DNA of 23,060 nt, taken from assembly GCA_937967665.1 (NCBI GenBank), contig CALBSZ010000783.1, positions 1 through 23,060 on the forward strand, in the 5' to 3' direction. This document shows, piece after piece, positions 1 through 7,395 of the stretch. The notes below the pieces were generated by a model. It saw nothing but the letters and a program-made list of their open reading frames with translations, had not been told where the DNA came from and did not search any database. This DNA comes from an uncultured Planctomycetaceae bacterium. GTDB lineage: Bacteria > Planctomycetota > Planctomycetia > Pirellulales > Pirellulaceae. Within the stretch, counting starts at the first letter, position 1, and each line of letters begins with the position of its first letter. The position numbers and the translations under genes are program-made.

Positions 1-496
1 CAATGATGGCAAACGACTGATCGAAGGGCGCCGCATCGCCGTCGCCGTTGATGGCTGTTCCCCCAAAGCCGGTGGCCCCACCGCCGTCGGTGACCTGGAT
101 GTCCCAGCCCGAATCGATACCGGTCGCGGCATTCAGCAGGTCCACGGGAGTCGTCACGCCGACCGTATTCCAGTGGTTGCCGCCCTGGAGTCCTCCGGGT
201 GTGCTAACCGCCGCGGAAAAATCAACGAGGACGTCCAGGCCTTGAATCGAATAGGTGAAGGTGTCGGTCACACTCTGCGAGACGCTGAGCGATTGGAGCG
301 AGGTCGAACCCGTTGGATCGTAGGTAAAGCTGCCGTCCCCGTTCACGACGACGGTGCCGCCGTTGGCGCTCAGCGCGTCGAACGCGGTCAACGCTCCTGT
401 CAGTGTATCGTTGGCGAACAGGTCGTTGGGACCGTCGGGAATCGACAGCGTCTGGTCTTCGGTGAGCGGGTTGCTGGCCGTGTAATCGTCGTCTAC
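1..496 (-). repeat. 861-bp in-frame tandem repeat, unit 3 (cut by left edge)
   Basis: This is the third unit, from residue 1455 onward, interrupted by the window edge after 496 bp. Positions 1-130 match 862-991 of unit 2 with only a few mismatches, so these two copies are closer to each other than ancient domain duplicates would be. The total copy number is unknown. Confidence 0.9.
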
Positions 497-3400
497 CACT
501 TCCGGTACGACGTCGGTGACGCCGTTTACCAGGATACTGGCGGTCGCGGTGGAGGCTTCGGTCATCCGTAGTGCGTTTAGCACCGAGTTATCGGCCGCGT
601 TCGCGCTCTCACCGGGACCTTCGACAAACGTGAATTCGATCACGCCGGACCCATCCGCGGTGATGGTAAAGGTGGTGACGGAGTCCTTCAACAACGCGAC
701 CGACGCCGGCCCCGTTCCGATCGTGGTCGAGATCAACGAATCGGCCCAACCGGACTCGCGATCCGAATACGTGGAAAAAGCGTACGTGGTGTTGGGATTC
801 AGGTTGGTAAATCGAATGGTGGACGTCCCTGCCGCGGTAGCGCGGTTGGAAAAGATGCCGTCAATGATGGCAAACGACTGATCGAAGGGCGCCGCATCGC
901 CGTCGCCGTTGATGGCGGTTCCTCCAAAGCCGGTGGCCCCACCGCCGTCGGTGACCTGGATGTCCCAGCCCGAGTCGGCACCGGTCGCGGCGTTCAGCAG
1001 GTCCACAGGAGTCGTCACGCCGACCGTGTTCCAGTGATTTCCTCCCTGCAGGCCTCCGGGTGTGCTCAACGCCGCGGAGAAATCGACGAGTACTCCCGGA
1101 CCACCGATGGAATACGTGAAGGTGTCGGTCAGGCTCTGCCCGTCGTCGAGCGCCTGAAGCGCGGCCGCACCGGTGGGATCGTACGTGAAACTGCCGTCGG
1201 TGTTCACGGTGACGGCCGCGCCGTTGGCGCTGACCGCGTCGAAAGCCGCCAACGGGCCTGTTAGTGTGTCGTTGGCGAACGGGTCGTGTGGGCCAGCGGG
1301 ACTCGCCGGCGTCTGATCTTCCGTGAGCGGGTTGCTGCCGGTGTAGTCGTCGTCCTCGACTTGGGGCAAGGCGTCGGTCACGCCATTCACCCGGACGCTT
1401 GCGGTGGCTGTGTGAACCTCGGTCATGCGCAGTGCGTTCAACACGGAATTGTTTCCGGCAGGCGAACTTTCGCCAGGCCCTTCGACAAACGTGAACTCAA
1501 TCACCCCCGAACCGTCCGCGGTAATCGTGAAGTTGGTGACGGTATCCTCTAATAGCGCGACCGAGGTCGGCCCGCTGCCGACGGTCGTGGAGATCAACGA
1601 GTTGGCCCAGGCCGAGGCGCGGTCCGAATAGGTCGAGAACGCGTAGGCGGTGTTGGGATGCAAATTGCTAAACCGAATGGTCGAGGTTCCCGCCGCGGTG
1701 GCCCGATTTGAAAAGATGCCGTCAATGATGGCAAACGACTGATCGAAGGGCGCTGCATCGCCGTCGCCGTTGATCGCCGTTCCACCAAAGCCGGTGGCTC
1801 CGCCACCGTCGGTGACCACAATGTCCCAGCCCGAATCGGCGCCGTTCGCGGCATTCAGGAGATCTACCGGAGTCGTCACGCCGATCGTGTTCCAATGATT
1901 GCCCCCTTGCGGTCCACCTGGCGTACTGACCGCCGCGGAAAAATCGACGAGCACTTCGGGACCGGCAATGGTGTAAGTGAACGTATCCGTCAGCCCCTGA
2001 CCGTCGTTCAGCGCTTGGATGGTGGTTGGACTGGTCGGATCGTAGGTAAAACTGCCGTCCGCATTCACCGTAACGGCCGCGCCGTTCACGCTGAATGGGT
2101 CGAAGGCGGCCAGCGGCCCGCTGAGTGTATCGTTAGCGAACAGGTCGTTGGGGCCATCGGGAATCGACAGTGTTTGATCTTCCGTGATCGGGTTGCTGGC
2201 CGTGTAGTCGTCGTCCACCAGACCGAACGCGGCAAGGCCGAGCACGTCGTCCAGCGTCGAGCCGATGCGCAGTTCGTCGTAATTCAGATTGACCTGGCGG
2301 GTCAGGTTGACCGTATTCAAGGCACTTTGATCCACGTTCACTTCCAGCGTGCTGGCGATGGGACTCAGCGTTCCGCCACGGAGACTGCCCGCGTTCAACT
2401 GGTAATCGTACAGGGTGAATTCGTCGGTCCCGCCGGCACCCGAATCAAATGAGAGGTGGCCGACGACCAGGTGTACCGGGCCGAGGTTGCTGCCGTTGGT
2501 GTTGCTCGTGCCATTGTTCGGCGGGACCGAGATGGCGGCATCACCCGTACGAATGTTGGTTCCGTCCCAGGCATACGCCGTCAAATCGTCTCCGGCTGTC
2601 GTCGGGCCAAAACCGATTCCGGTCAGGCCATTGAGCGGCGAACCAGCGTCGTTTTCAAGAATTCGCGGATTGGCCAGCACCTGATTGCCGAGCACAAAAC
2701 CGCCTTCGCCGGCGTTGTTGTTGTTCTGGAGTTTTTCAAAGAGAATGCTGAACCAGATTTCACTGCCGCCGCTGAGGCTGTTTACTGTGTTCGCTGTCAG
2801 GTCGCGATAAAAGATGTCGTTATTCAGATTGCTTTCGAAGCCCACGTGATTGCCAGCCGTCGAAAGGTCACCAAAGGTCAGGCTGCCGGATTTCAGGAAC
2901 ATATTCCCAGATGCACCCGTGTCGTCGGTCCAGGTGCCGCCGAATCCGAGGGCGTCCGTATCCGTGCCGCCCGGATCATCCGGTTGTCCGTGCAGCGAAT
3001 CGTTCACGGCTTCGTATTGGAATGCTTCGTAGACCAACAGCCCGCTTGTGGGTGCGGTGTTGATGGTGGTGAAAGCCCACGTGGCGTCGTCGCCGATTCC
3101 CGCGAAACCGTTTCCGGCAAGGTCCTCGACGGCCGTCGCCGCGATCTGAATCGCGTAGTCCTTGCCCAGTTCAAGATGCGCTCCGGGGTTGATCACCAAG
3201 ACGTTGCCACTGACGGAGACCTGGGAACTGTCCGTCACGTCGATCGTGGTTTGCGTGCTGTCGGTGAGGTTTTTGACCGTGATATTCCCCGTGCCGATGG
3301 CGACATCTTCGTTGAAGACAACGTTCAGGTTCGTGGCGATGACCACGTCCGTGGCGCCGTTTGCCGGACTGAATCCCGTGACCAGCGGATCGGTAGTGTC

Positions 3401-4858
3401 GGTGAAGTTCAGTCCCAGCACATCGTCCAGGGTAGTGCCAATGCGAATCTCGTCGTAGGCCGTATTGACCTGGCGCGTCAGGCTGAGTGTGTCCAGCGTG
3501 GTTTGATTCACGTCGACTTCGATCGTGCTGGCGATCGGGGCGAGCGTTCCGCCAGTCACGCTGCCCGCGTTCAACTGATAATCATAAAGCGTGAACTGGT
3601 CGGTGCCTCCCGCGCCCGCATCAAACACGATCTTGCCGACCAGCAGATGCGTTTCCGAGCCGTTCGTGGGGACCGTCAACGCCGCATCGCCAACGAGCTG
3701 GCTGGAACCGTTCCAGGCATAGGGCGTCCAGTTGTTACCGCTGGTGGTGGGCGCGACGCCGAAGCCTGCCAACCCGTCGCTGCCGTCGTTCAGCAAGATT
3801 CTGTTGTTCGCAACGACCTGATTGGCGATGACCAGGCCGCCTTCCGCGGCGCTGTTGTTGTTCTGTAACTTGTTGGCCAGCACGCTGAACCAGAGTTCGC
3901 TGCCAGCGCTGAGGCTGGTGGTAATGGGGCGGCTGAAAAGGTCGTTGTTCAGGTTGTTGTCGCCGCGGACGTGGTTGCCCGTCGTCGTCAGGTCGCCGAA
4001 TGTCAGGCTCCCCGACGCGATGAACCAGTCGGAGTTGCTGTTGACGGCGGTCGAGTCCTGCCAGGTGCCGCCCAGCCCGGTCGCGTCGATATCAGTGCCG
4101 CCGGGGTCATTGGGTTGGCCGTGCAGCAGGTCGCTGCTGCCCCGGTCGGCTCCGGCAACCTGGTATTGGAAGCCTTCGTAAACCAGCGCTCCGCTGCCAC
4201 CGCCGCCAGTCGTGCTGACCGTACCGTTGATGGTGATGGCGTCCAAGCCGGTATTGTTGCCCGTTGTATTTGAACCCGTGGCGTCGATATTCAACGTGTA
4301 GGTTTCCGCAGTGGTGAGATTCAACGCAGGAGTAAAGGACAGCGTTTCCACGCCCGACATTGCGTTGACGTTGAGTGCGGTTGCAGTGCCGAGTACTCCC
4401 GAAGTCGACCCCGTGACTTCCACGGTCCAGTCCACGCTACGATTGACCGTTTGAAAATTTCCGGAGTTGTTGAAGTGCTGCCAATCGAGATCGACGCTTT
4501 CGAGCGCAATGGTGGTTCCGGCGTTGAGTACCAACGGGATGTCCACATTCCACGGTCCTTCGTTGCCAGTATTCCTGTCCGGAGCGAAATGACCTTGCGC
4601 GTTGGCGGTATCGAACAGTTCCGGAATGGCAGCGGGTTGCACGGTCAAATCGCCTGGATTCGCTACGCCATTCGTCGTCCAGGGGATGTCACTGGCAGTC
4701 CTTGCTGCCACGGTCCTGCCGGTGAATTCGGTCGACAAAACAACGGCCAGCAATTGACGCTCTTCCATCTGTTCCAATTGCAATTGGCGTCGATGGGCTC
4801 CACGATTTCGGCGATGTGAGAACCTACGTCGCGCACAGCGGTGGCGAGGACGTTGCAT
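1..4858 (-). CDS. Giant planctomycete secreted protein with tandem 287-residue repeats (N-terminal 1619 residues; runs off left edge)
   Basis: This is an uninterrupted minus-strand reading frame from ATG at 4858 to the left edge, with no stop codon in the window. The start is set by GGAG at 4865-4868, six bases before the ATG, and by the leader it creates. The first 24 residues are mostly Arg and His, followed by LQLEQMEERQLLAV (26-39), a variant of the planctomycete extracellular signature. Residues about 40-215 form a beta-rich region of unknown family. Two related sandwich modules beginning LVYEGFQY or LVYEAFQY lie at about 225-479 and 604-877. They flank an SbsA-type Ig domain (Big_5-like, about 487-597, with SPANGATDVVIATNLNVVF). 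From residue 881 a 287-residue unit repeats in tandem. Each unit is a VCBS/cadherin-like domain (DDDYTxSNPxTEDQT to DTFTYxI) followed by a module of about 200 residues that I cannot name. The only cysteine seen is C8 in the leader. The protein is presumably a cell-surface or matrix protein; its ligand is unknown. A promoter and dyad lie upstream at 4994-5029. Confidence 0.93.
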   Translation of the reverse strand, partial: MQRPRHRCARRRFSHRRNRGAHRRQLQLEQMEERQLLAVVLSTEFTGRTVAARTASDIPWTTNGVANPGDLTVQPAAIPELFDTANAQGHFAPDRNTGNEGPWNVDIPLVLNAGTTIALESVDLDWQHFNNSGNFQTVNRSVDWTVEVTGSTSGVLGTATALNVNAMSGVETLSFTPALNLTTAETYTLNIDATGSNTTGNNTGLDAITINGTVSTTGGGGSGALVYEGFQYQVAGADRGSSDLLHGQPNDPGGTDIDATGLGGTWQDSTAVNSNSDWFIASGSLTFGDLTTTGNHVRGDNNLNNDLFSRPITTSLSAGSELWFSVLANKLQNNNSAAEGGLVIANQVVANNRILLNDGSDGLAGFGVAPTTSGNNWTPYAWNGSSQLVGDAALTVPTNGSETHLLVGKIVFDAGAGGTDQFTLYDYQLNAGSVTGGTLAPIASTIEVDVNQTTLDTLSLTRQVNTAYDEIRIGTTLDDVLGLNFTDTTDPLVTGFSPANGATDVVIATNLNVVFNEDVAIGTGNITVKNLTDSTQTTIDVTDSSQVSVSGNVLVINPGAHLELGKDYAIQIAATAVEDLAGNGFAGIGDDATWAFTTINTAPTSGLLVYEAFQYEAVNDSLHGQPDDPGGTDTDALGFGGTWTDDTGASGNMFLKSGSLTFGDLSTAGNHVGFESNLNNDIFYRDLTANTVNSLSGGSEIWFSILFEKLQNNNNAGEGGFVLGNQVLANPRILENDAGSPLNGLTGIGFGPTTAGDDLTAYAWDGTNIRTGDAAISVPPNNGTSNTNGSNLGPVHLVVGHLSFDSGAGGTDEFTLYDYQLNAGSLRGGTLSPIASTLEVNVDQSALNTVNLTRQVNLNYDELRIGSTLDDVLGLAAFGLVDDDYTASNPITEDQTLSIPDGPNDLFANDTLSGPLAAFDPFSVNGAAVTVNADGSFTYDPTSPTTIQALNDGQGLTDTFTYTIAGPEVLVDFSAAVSTPGGPQGGNHWNTIGVTTPVDLLNAANGADSGWDIVVTDGGGATGFGGTAINGDGDAAPFDQSFAIIDGIFSNRATAAGTSTIRFSNLHPNTAYAFSTYSDRASAWANSLISTTVGSGPTSVALLEDTVTNFTITADGSGVIEFTFVEGPGESSPAGNNSVLNALRMTEVHTATASVRVNGVTDALPQVEDDDYTGSNPLTEDQTPASPAGPHDPFANDTLTGPLAAFDAVSANGAAVTVNTDGSFTYDPTGAAALQALDDGQSLTDTFTYSIGGPGVLVDFSAALSTPGGLQGGNHWNTVGVTTPVDLLNAATGADSGWDIQVTDGGGATGFGGTAINGDGDAAPFDQSFAIIDGIFSNRATAAGTSTIRFTNLNPNTTYAFSTYSDRESGWADSLISTTIGTGPASVALLKDSVTTFTITADGSGVIEFTFVEGPGESANAADNSVLNALRMTEASTATASILVNGVTDVVPEVVDDDYTASNPLTEDQTLSIPDGPNDLFANDTLTGALTAFDALSANGGTVVVNGDGSFTYDPTGSTSLQSLSVSQSVTDTFTYSIQGLDVLVDFSAAVSTPGGLQGGNHWNTVGVTTPVDLLNAATGIDSGWDIQVTDGGGATGFGGTAINGDGDAAPFDQSFAII
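497..1357 (-). repeat. 861-bp in-frame tandem repeat, unit 2
   Basis: This is the second unit, residues 1168-1454, in the same frame and of exactly the same length as unit 1. The plus-strand string caatgatggcaaacgactga occurs at 862 in this unit and at 1723 in unit 1, again 861 bp apart. Differences between units are mostly scattered single-base changes. Confidence 0.9.
1358..2218 (-). repeat. 861-bp in-frame tandem repeat, unit 1
   Basis: This is the first unit of the tandem array in the leftmost giant gene, residues 881-1167. It opens with VDDDYTASNPITEDQT, runs through a VCBS-like domain ending TFTYTI, and then through a longer module containing GGNHWNTIGV and STYSDR. The corresponding anchor on the plus strand (gtgtagtcgtcgtcc) recurs exactly 861 bp to the left. 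Confidence 0.9.
2230..3049 (-). repeat. LVYEAFQY sandwich module, copy 2
   Basis: This is a second copy of the module at 3424-4186, residues about 604-877. It keeps the landmarks LVYEAFQY, HGQPDDPGGTD, GSLTFGDL, IWFSIL, DEFTLYDYQLNAGS and YDELRIGSTLDDVLGL. The DNA has diverged more than in the 861-bp array, so this duplication looks older. Confidence 0.75.
3424..4186 (-). repeat. LVYEGFQY sandwich module, copy 1
   Basis: A module of about 255 residues (225-479 of the leftmost giant protein) starts LVYEGFQY, passes HGQPNDPGGTD, GSLTFGDL and LWFSVL, and ends with DQFTLYDYQLNAGS and YDEIRIGTTLDDVLGL. The pattern resembles LamG/concanavalin-like sandwich modules of planctomycete exported proteins; that assignment is by overall pattern only. 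It is paralogous to the copy at 2230-3049. Confidence 0.75.
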
Positions 4859-4993
4859 AGCTGACTCCGGTTGGCGACTGGGGTTGAGGCGGTAAGGCGC
4901 TCGTTCTCATCGAATCGTTCGCTACGCGCGGCGGTCGACGAAATCCATAGCCTTAACAAAGAAGGGAAGGGCTTCGCAATCGCCGATAGAATC

Positions 4994-5020
4994 ACAGCGA
5001 ATATATGGATAATTCGCTGT
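4994..5020. promoter_or_regulatory. Perfect 9-9-9 dyad overlapping the promoter (operator candidate)
   Basis: acagcgaat (4994-5002) and attcgctgt (5012-5020) are exact inverted copies separated by nine AT-rich bases. The dyad covers most of the spacer and the -10 box of the predicted minus-strand promoter, where a dimeric repressor would be expected to bind. No regulator gene is present in the window. Confidence 0.45.
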
Positions 5021-5029
5021 ATGTTAACA
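5000..5029 (-). promoter_or_regulatory. Predicted promoter of the leftmost giant gene
   Basis: Read on the minus strand, TTGTTA (5029-5024) is followed after 18 bases by TATATT (5005-5000), matching the sigma-70-type boxes at 4 of 6 and 5 of 6 positions. Transcription would start near 4993 and give a leader of about 135 nt. This rests on consensus matching only. Confidence 0.4.
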
Positions 5030-5183
5030 ATGCGCATCCGCGATCTCAATCAAATTGTTGAGAAAATCGTTTGACGGGGGCGGGGCGTTCGCGTTCCCGT
5101 GGGCTTAGGGCCCGCTATCGGGGGAAGTGAGGTCGGGCCGCCTGCCCCCGGGTTCACCGGCCAGCGGTGCAGCGCTTCGCCCG

Positions 5184-5212
5184 CTGGGAGCGATGCGTTG
5201 TATCGATATAAT
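5184..5212 (+). promoter_or_regulatory. Predicted promoter of the membrane protein/mutarotase operon
   Basis: A perfect TATAAT lies at 5207-5212, with a weak -35 (CTGGGA, 5184-5189) at 17-bp spacing. The expected start site near 5219 is only about five bases before the ATG at 5224, and no Shine-Dalgarno sequence precedes that ATG, so the message may be nearly leaderless. A 7-bp inverted repeat (ccagcgg 5161-5167, ccgctgg 5181-5187) overlaps the -35. Confidence 0.45.
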
Positions 5213-5223
5213 GTGCGGGCACC

Positions 5224-6189
5224 ATGTTTGACGTCCTCCTATCCATCTTGCTCGGCGCCCACCTGATCTGCGTGAATATTGCTTCCGCGGGGCCCCTCAT
5301 TGCTGTCTGGCTGGAAAGGCCGTCCGCGTTTGGAGACCGATTGGCCGACACCGTTGCCAAGCGAGTGCTGTGGTATGCGGTCGTGTTGTTGCTGGTCGGC
5401 GGCTTGTTGGGTCTGGTCATTGGATTCTTGCTTTGGTCCCCGCAATATGCGGAAACGTTGGCGCGATTTCATTCGCGGGTCTATTTTGGCGTCTGGGAGC
5501 TTGTTTTTTCGCTGGTGCTGATGCTGTTGCATGCCTGCTGGTGGACTCGTTCGCCCCAACAGCGCACTTGGCAACGTTGCTTACGGAGTCTCTTGCCGTT
5601 GTTGTCGGCCACCAACCTGCTTTACCATTTTCCCCCTTTGTTCGTGATGATCGCGGACGCCGTACGCAACGAAGCGGGCGTCACGGATCCGATCACGTCC
5701 GCGGAATTCCGTCAGCGTCTGGCGTCCGGGCATGTCTTACCGGTTACGCTCCACTTCGTACTCGCCTCGGTCGCGATGGTCGGCATCCTATTGATTTGGT
5801 TTGCCTGGCGGCGTGGGGACGCGCAGCCAGATACGGGTCGCCTGGCCAAATGGGGCGCCCGCGTGGCGCTGGTGCCGAGCCTGCTGCAGGTACCCGCCGG
5901 CATTTGGCTGGCGATGACGTTGCCAGCGACTACACAGCAGCGGCTTTTCGGAGGAGATATCGTCGGGACCTCGGCCTTGTGCCTGTCTCTGATGTTGGTG
6001 TTCGCTCTGTTGCACTCGCTTGCTTCGGTGGCCATGGGGGAAACGTCACGCCCGAATCAGCTGCGTTGCCTGACGCTGGCGGTTTGTGTGGTCGTATTGA
6101 TGACCTATACCTTGCAGCGAACGACGTCTCCCCGTGACGCCACGACTCGATCCCCTTTCACTCCAGAGCTTGTCAGCCATGACTGTTGA
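5224..6189 (+). CDS. Eight-helix integral membrane protein with intramembrane histidines, function unknown
   Basis: The 321-residue product is strongly hydrophobic. Eight probable membrane helices lie at about residues 5-30, 48-71, 86-107, 122-146, 170-195, 209-233, 245-271 and 281-299, with a short polar C-terminal tail. The ATG start puts a hydrophobic segment directly at the N-terminus, which fits a membrane anchor. Histidines fall inside or at the edge of helices at H13, H103, H135, H177 and H264, in contexts such as LYHFPPLF and PVTLHFVLASVAM. Buried histidines of this kind occur in b-type heme membrane proteins, so a heme or metal role is possible, but no family motif confirms it. The last 11 bases overlap the next gene, an aldose 1-epimerase, suggesting coupled translation. 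I do not recognise a named family; a transporter or respiratory accessory protein is equally possible. Confidence 0.9.
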   Translation: MFDVLLSILLGAHLICVNIASAGPLIAVWLERPSAFGDRLADTVAKRVLWYAVVLLLVGGLLGLVIGFLLWSPQYAETLARFHSRVYFGVWELVFSLVLMLLHACWWTRSPQQRTWQRCLRSLLPLLSATNLLYHFPPLFVMIADAVRNEAGVTDPITSAEFRQRLASGHVLPVTLHFVLASVAMVGILLIWFAWRRGDAQPDTGRLAKWGARVALVPSLLQVPAGIWLAMTLPATTQQRLFGGDIVGTSALCLSLMLVFALLHSLASVAMGETSRPNQLRCLTLAVCVVVLMTYTLQRTTSPRDATTRSPFTPELVSHDC

Positions 6190-7120
6190 AAATATCACCA
6201 TCCGCGATCCCCACAGTGGCACCACGGCACGTGTGCTGACCGGCCTGGGAAGCAACCTGTATAGCCTGTGCGTTCCGATCGGCGACCGCGAGGTCGACCT
6301 CCTGTGGGCGGCCGAAGATTTCGGCCGCGGCACCGAGCGACCGTCGGGCAGCGGTATCCCGATCCTGTTTCCCTTTCCGGGCCGTATTGCGGGAACCGGC
6401 TTCGAGTGGGAAGAGAAGTCTTATGCCCTGGAAGCGGGGGACGCGTTCGGCAACGCGATTCACGGCTTCGTCTACAATCGACCCTGGCGAGTCACCGCGC
6501 AAACGGAATCGAGCCTGACGACACAATTCCAGGCGTCGGTGGACGACGCCACGATCCTCGAACGCTGGCCGGCCGATTTCAAGATTACGATGGTCTACGA
6601 ACTACACGACCGGACACTCGAACTGCGCTGCACGGTCGAGAACCCCGACAGTCGCCCGCTGCCGTTCGGCCTGGGATTCCATCCCTACTTTCGCTTGCCG
6701 CTGTTGGGCGGCCATGCGGACGAGTGTACGGTGTCGCTGCCCGTTTCACGAAGGTGGGAATTACGCGACATGTTGCCGACCGGCGAGATTTCCGCGGTGA
6801 CGAATGCCGCGGATTTACAGAGCGGCATCGCCTTTCGCGACATGCGCTTCGACGACGTCTTCACGGGCTTGATCGGCAGAGACGGCAAGTGCGCAGCGGT
6901 CATTCACGAGCCGTCGACCGGTACGCGAGTCGACCTTGCGTTCGATTCGCAATTCCGCGAATGCGTTGTCTACACACCGGGACATCGAGGTGCGGTCTGT
7001 GTCGAGCCCTACACGTGTGTTCCCAACGCTATTAACCTGCAACCGACGAAGGATACCGGGCTACGAGTACTGGAACGTGGCGGGGTATTTGCGACCTGGT
7101 TGCGAATACGGGTTGTGTAA
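6179..7120 (+). CDS. Aldose 1-epimerase family protein (mutarotase)
   Basis: The 313-residue product matches the GalM/aldose 1-epimerase superfamily, which interconverts the alpha and beta anomers of hexoses in the cytoplasm. Landmarks run in family order: GIPILFPFPGRI with R69, AIHGFVYNRPW with H95, GLGFHPYF with H168, and VCVEPYT with E276. These correspond to the substrate-binding Arg, the two catalytic His and the catalytic Glu known for E. coli GalM, so the active site looks intact. Length is normal for the family. I chose the ATG at 6179 because the family-like sequence begins there (MTVENITIRDP) and it gives an 11-nt overlap with the upstream membrane gene. A GTG at 6134 would add 15 residues of no family resemblance. 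No Shine-Dalgarno is strong; expression is probably coupled to the upstream gene. The true substrate may be a hexose or a phosphosugar. Confidence 0.93.
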   Translation: MTVENITIRDPHSGTTARVLTGLGSNLYSLCVPIGDREVDLLWAAEDFGRGTERPSGSGIPILFPFPGRIAGTGFEWEEKSYALEAGDAFGNAIHGFVYNRPWRVTAQTESSLTTQFQASVDDATILERWPADFKITMVYELHDRTLELRCTVENPDSRPLPFGLGFHPYFRLPLLGGHADECTVSLPVSRRWELRDMLPTGEISAVTNAADLQSGIAFRDMRFDDVFTGLIGRDGKCAAVIHEPSTGTRVDLAFDSQFRECVVYTPGHRGAVCVEPYTCVPNAINLQPTKDTGLRVLERGGVFATWLRIRVV

Positions 7121-7264
7121 CGGGTGATTGAGAACGTTTGCAGCTCGCTTCCAACGGCAAGTCGCCAAAGAATCGCTTTCCTGCGACGATAAGCCACCGT
7201 TTGCTGTGCACGGTGCATTTGCGTTTCGCTGTTGAACGTGAATTTTTAGAGAAATACGAAAAAC

Positions 7265-7294
7265 TTGGTTGCGTCTTGTCGCTGAGCAGATAAA
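7265..7294 (+). promoter_or_regulatory. Possible promoter upstream of the structured leader
   Basis: TTGGTT (7265-7270) is followed after 18 bases by GATAAA (7289-7294), a partial match to sigma-70-type boxes. Initiation near 7301 would place both leader hairpins and the terminator in the transcript. The consensus match is modest and other start sites are possible. Confidence 0.25.
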
Positions 7295-7336
7295 CTGGCT
7301 GTTACGGAGGGTATTGCGCCCCCCCAATAACGAACA

Positions 7337-7378
7337 ATCGTAGTTATAGGATCACTGCCATAAACTGGCAACTACGAT
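7337..7378 (+). promoter_or_regulatory. Nested hairpin in the leader of the 2254-residue giant gene
   Basis: atcgtagtt (7337-7345) and aactacgat (7370-7378) form a perfect 9-bp stem. Inside it, tgcca (7356-7360) and tggca (7366-7370) form an alternative short stem that shares base 7370 with the outer one, so the two cannot both form fully. This kind of mutual exclusion is seen in regulated leaders, but no known riboswitch class is recognised. Confidence 0.35.
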
Positions 7379-7395
7379 GAGCATACCCGAACACC

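Larger units (their letters stand above)
4859..5223. other. Divergent intergenic region (365 bp)
   Basis: This stretch separates the start of the leftmost giant gene (minus) from the membrane protein gene (plus). It holds a predicted promoter for each direction, a perfect 9-bp dyad over the minus promoter, a G-rich tract at 5076-5124, and an imperfect region of GC hairpins up to 5187. Small open frames here overlap these elements and show no family resemblance. Confidence 0.8.

Noticed and set aside
1..2218. The 861-bp repeats as a mobile element or CRISPR-like array
   Set aside because: The repeats are in frame, encode protein domains, and have no short palindromic repeats, spacers, terminal inverted repeats or transposase.
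2456..3868. 470-codon plus-strand open frame
   Set aside because: It is antisense to the leftmost giant gene, whose minus-strand frame has clear domain motifs throughout. The plus-strand translation has no recognisable family pattern and arises from GC-biased codon use.
4663..5049. 128-codon minus-strand frame overlapping the start of the leftmost giant gene
   Set aside because: It is out of frame with the giant gene, covers the promoter and dyad, and ends soon after the giant gene's leader. It is a shadow frame.
5370..6137. 255-codon plus-strand frame inside the membrane protein gene
   Set aside because: It is an alternative frame of the same strand; the 5224-6189 frame gives coherent membrane helices, and this one gives arginine-rich noise.
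6134..6178. GTG at 6134 as an upstream start for the mutarotase
   Set aside because: It would add 15 residues unlike the family and lengthen the overlap with the membrane gene to 56 nt. The ATG at 6179 starts exactly where family-like sequence begins.
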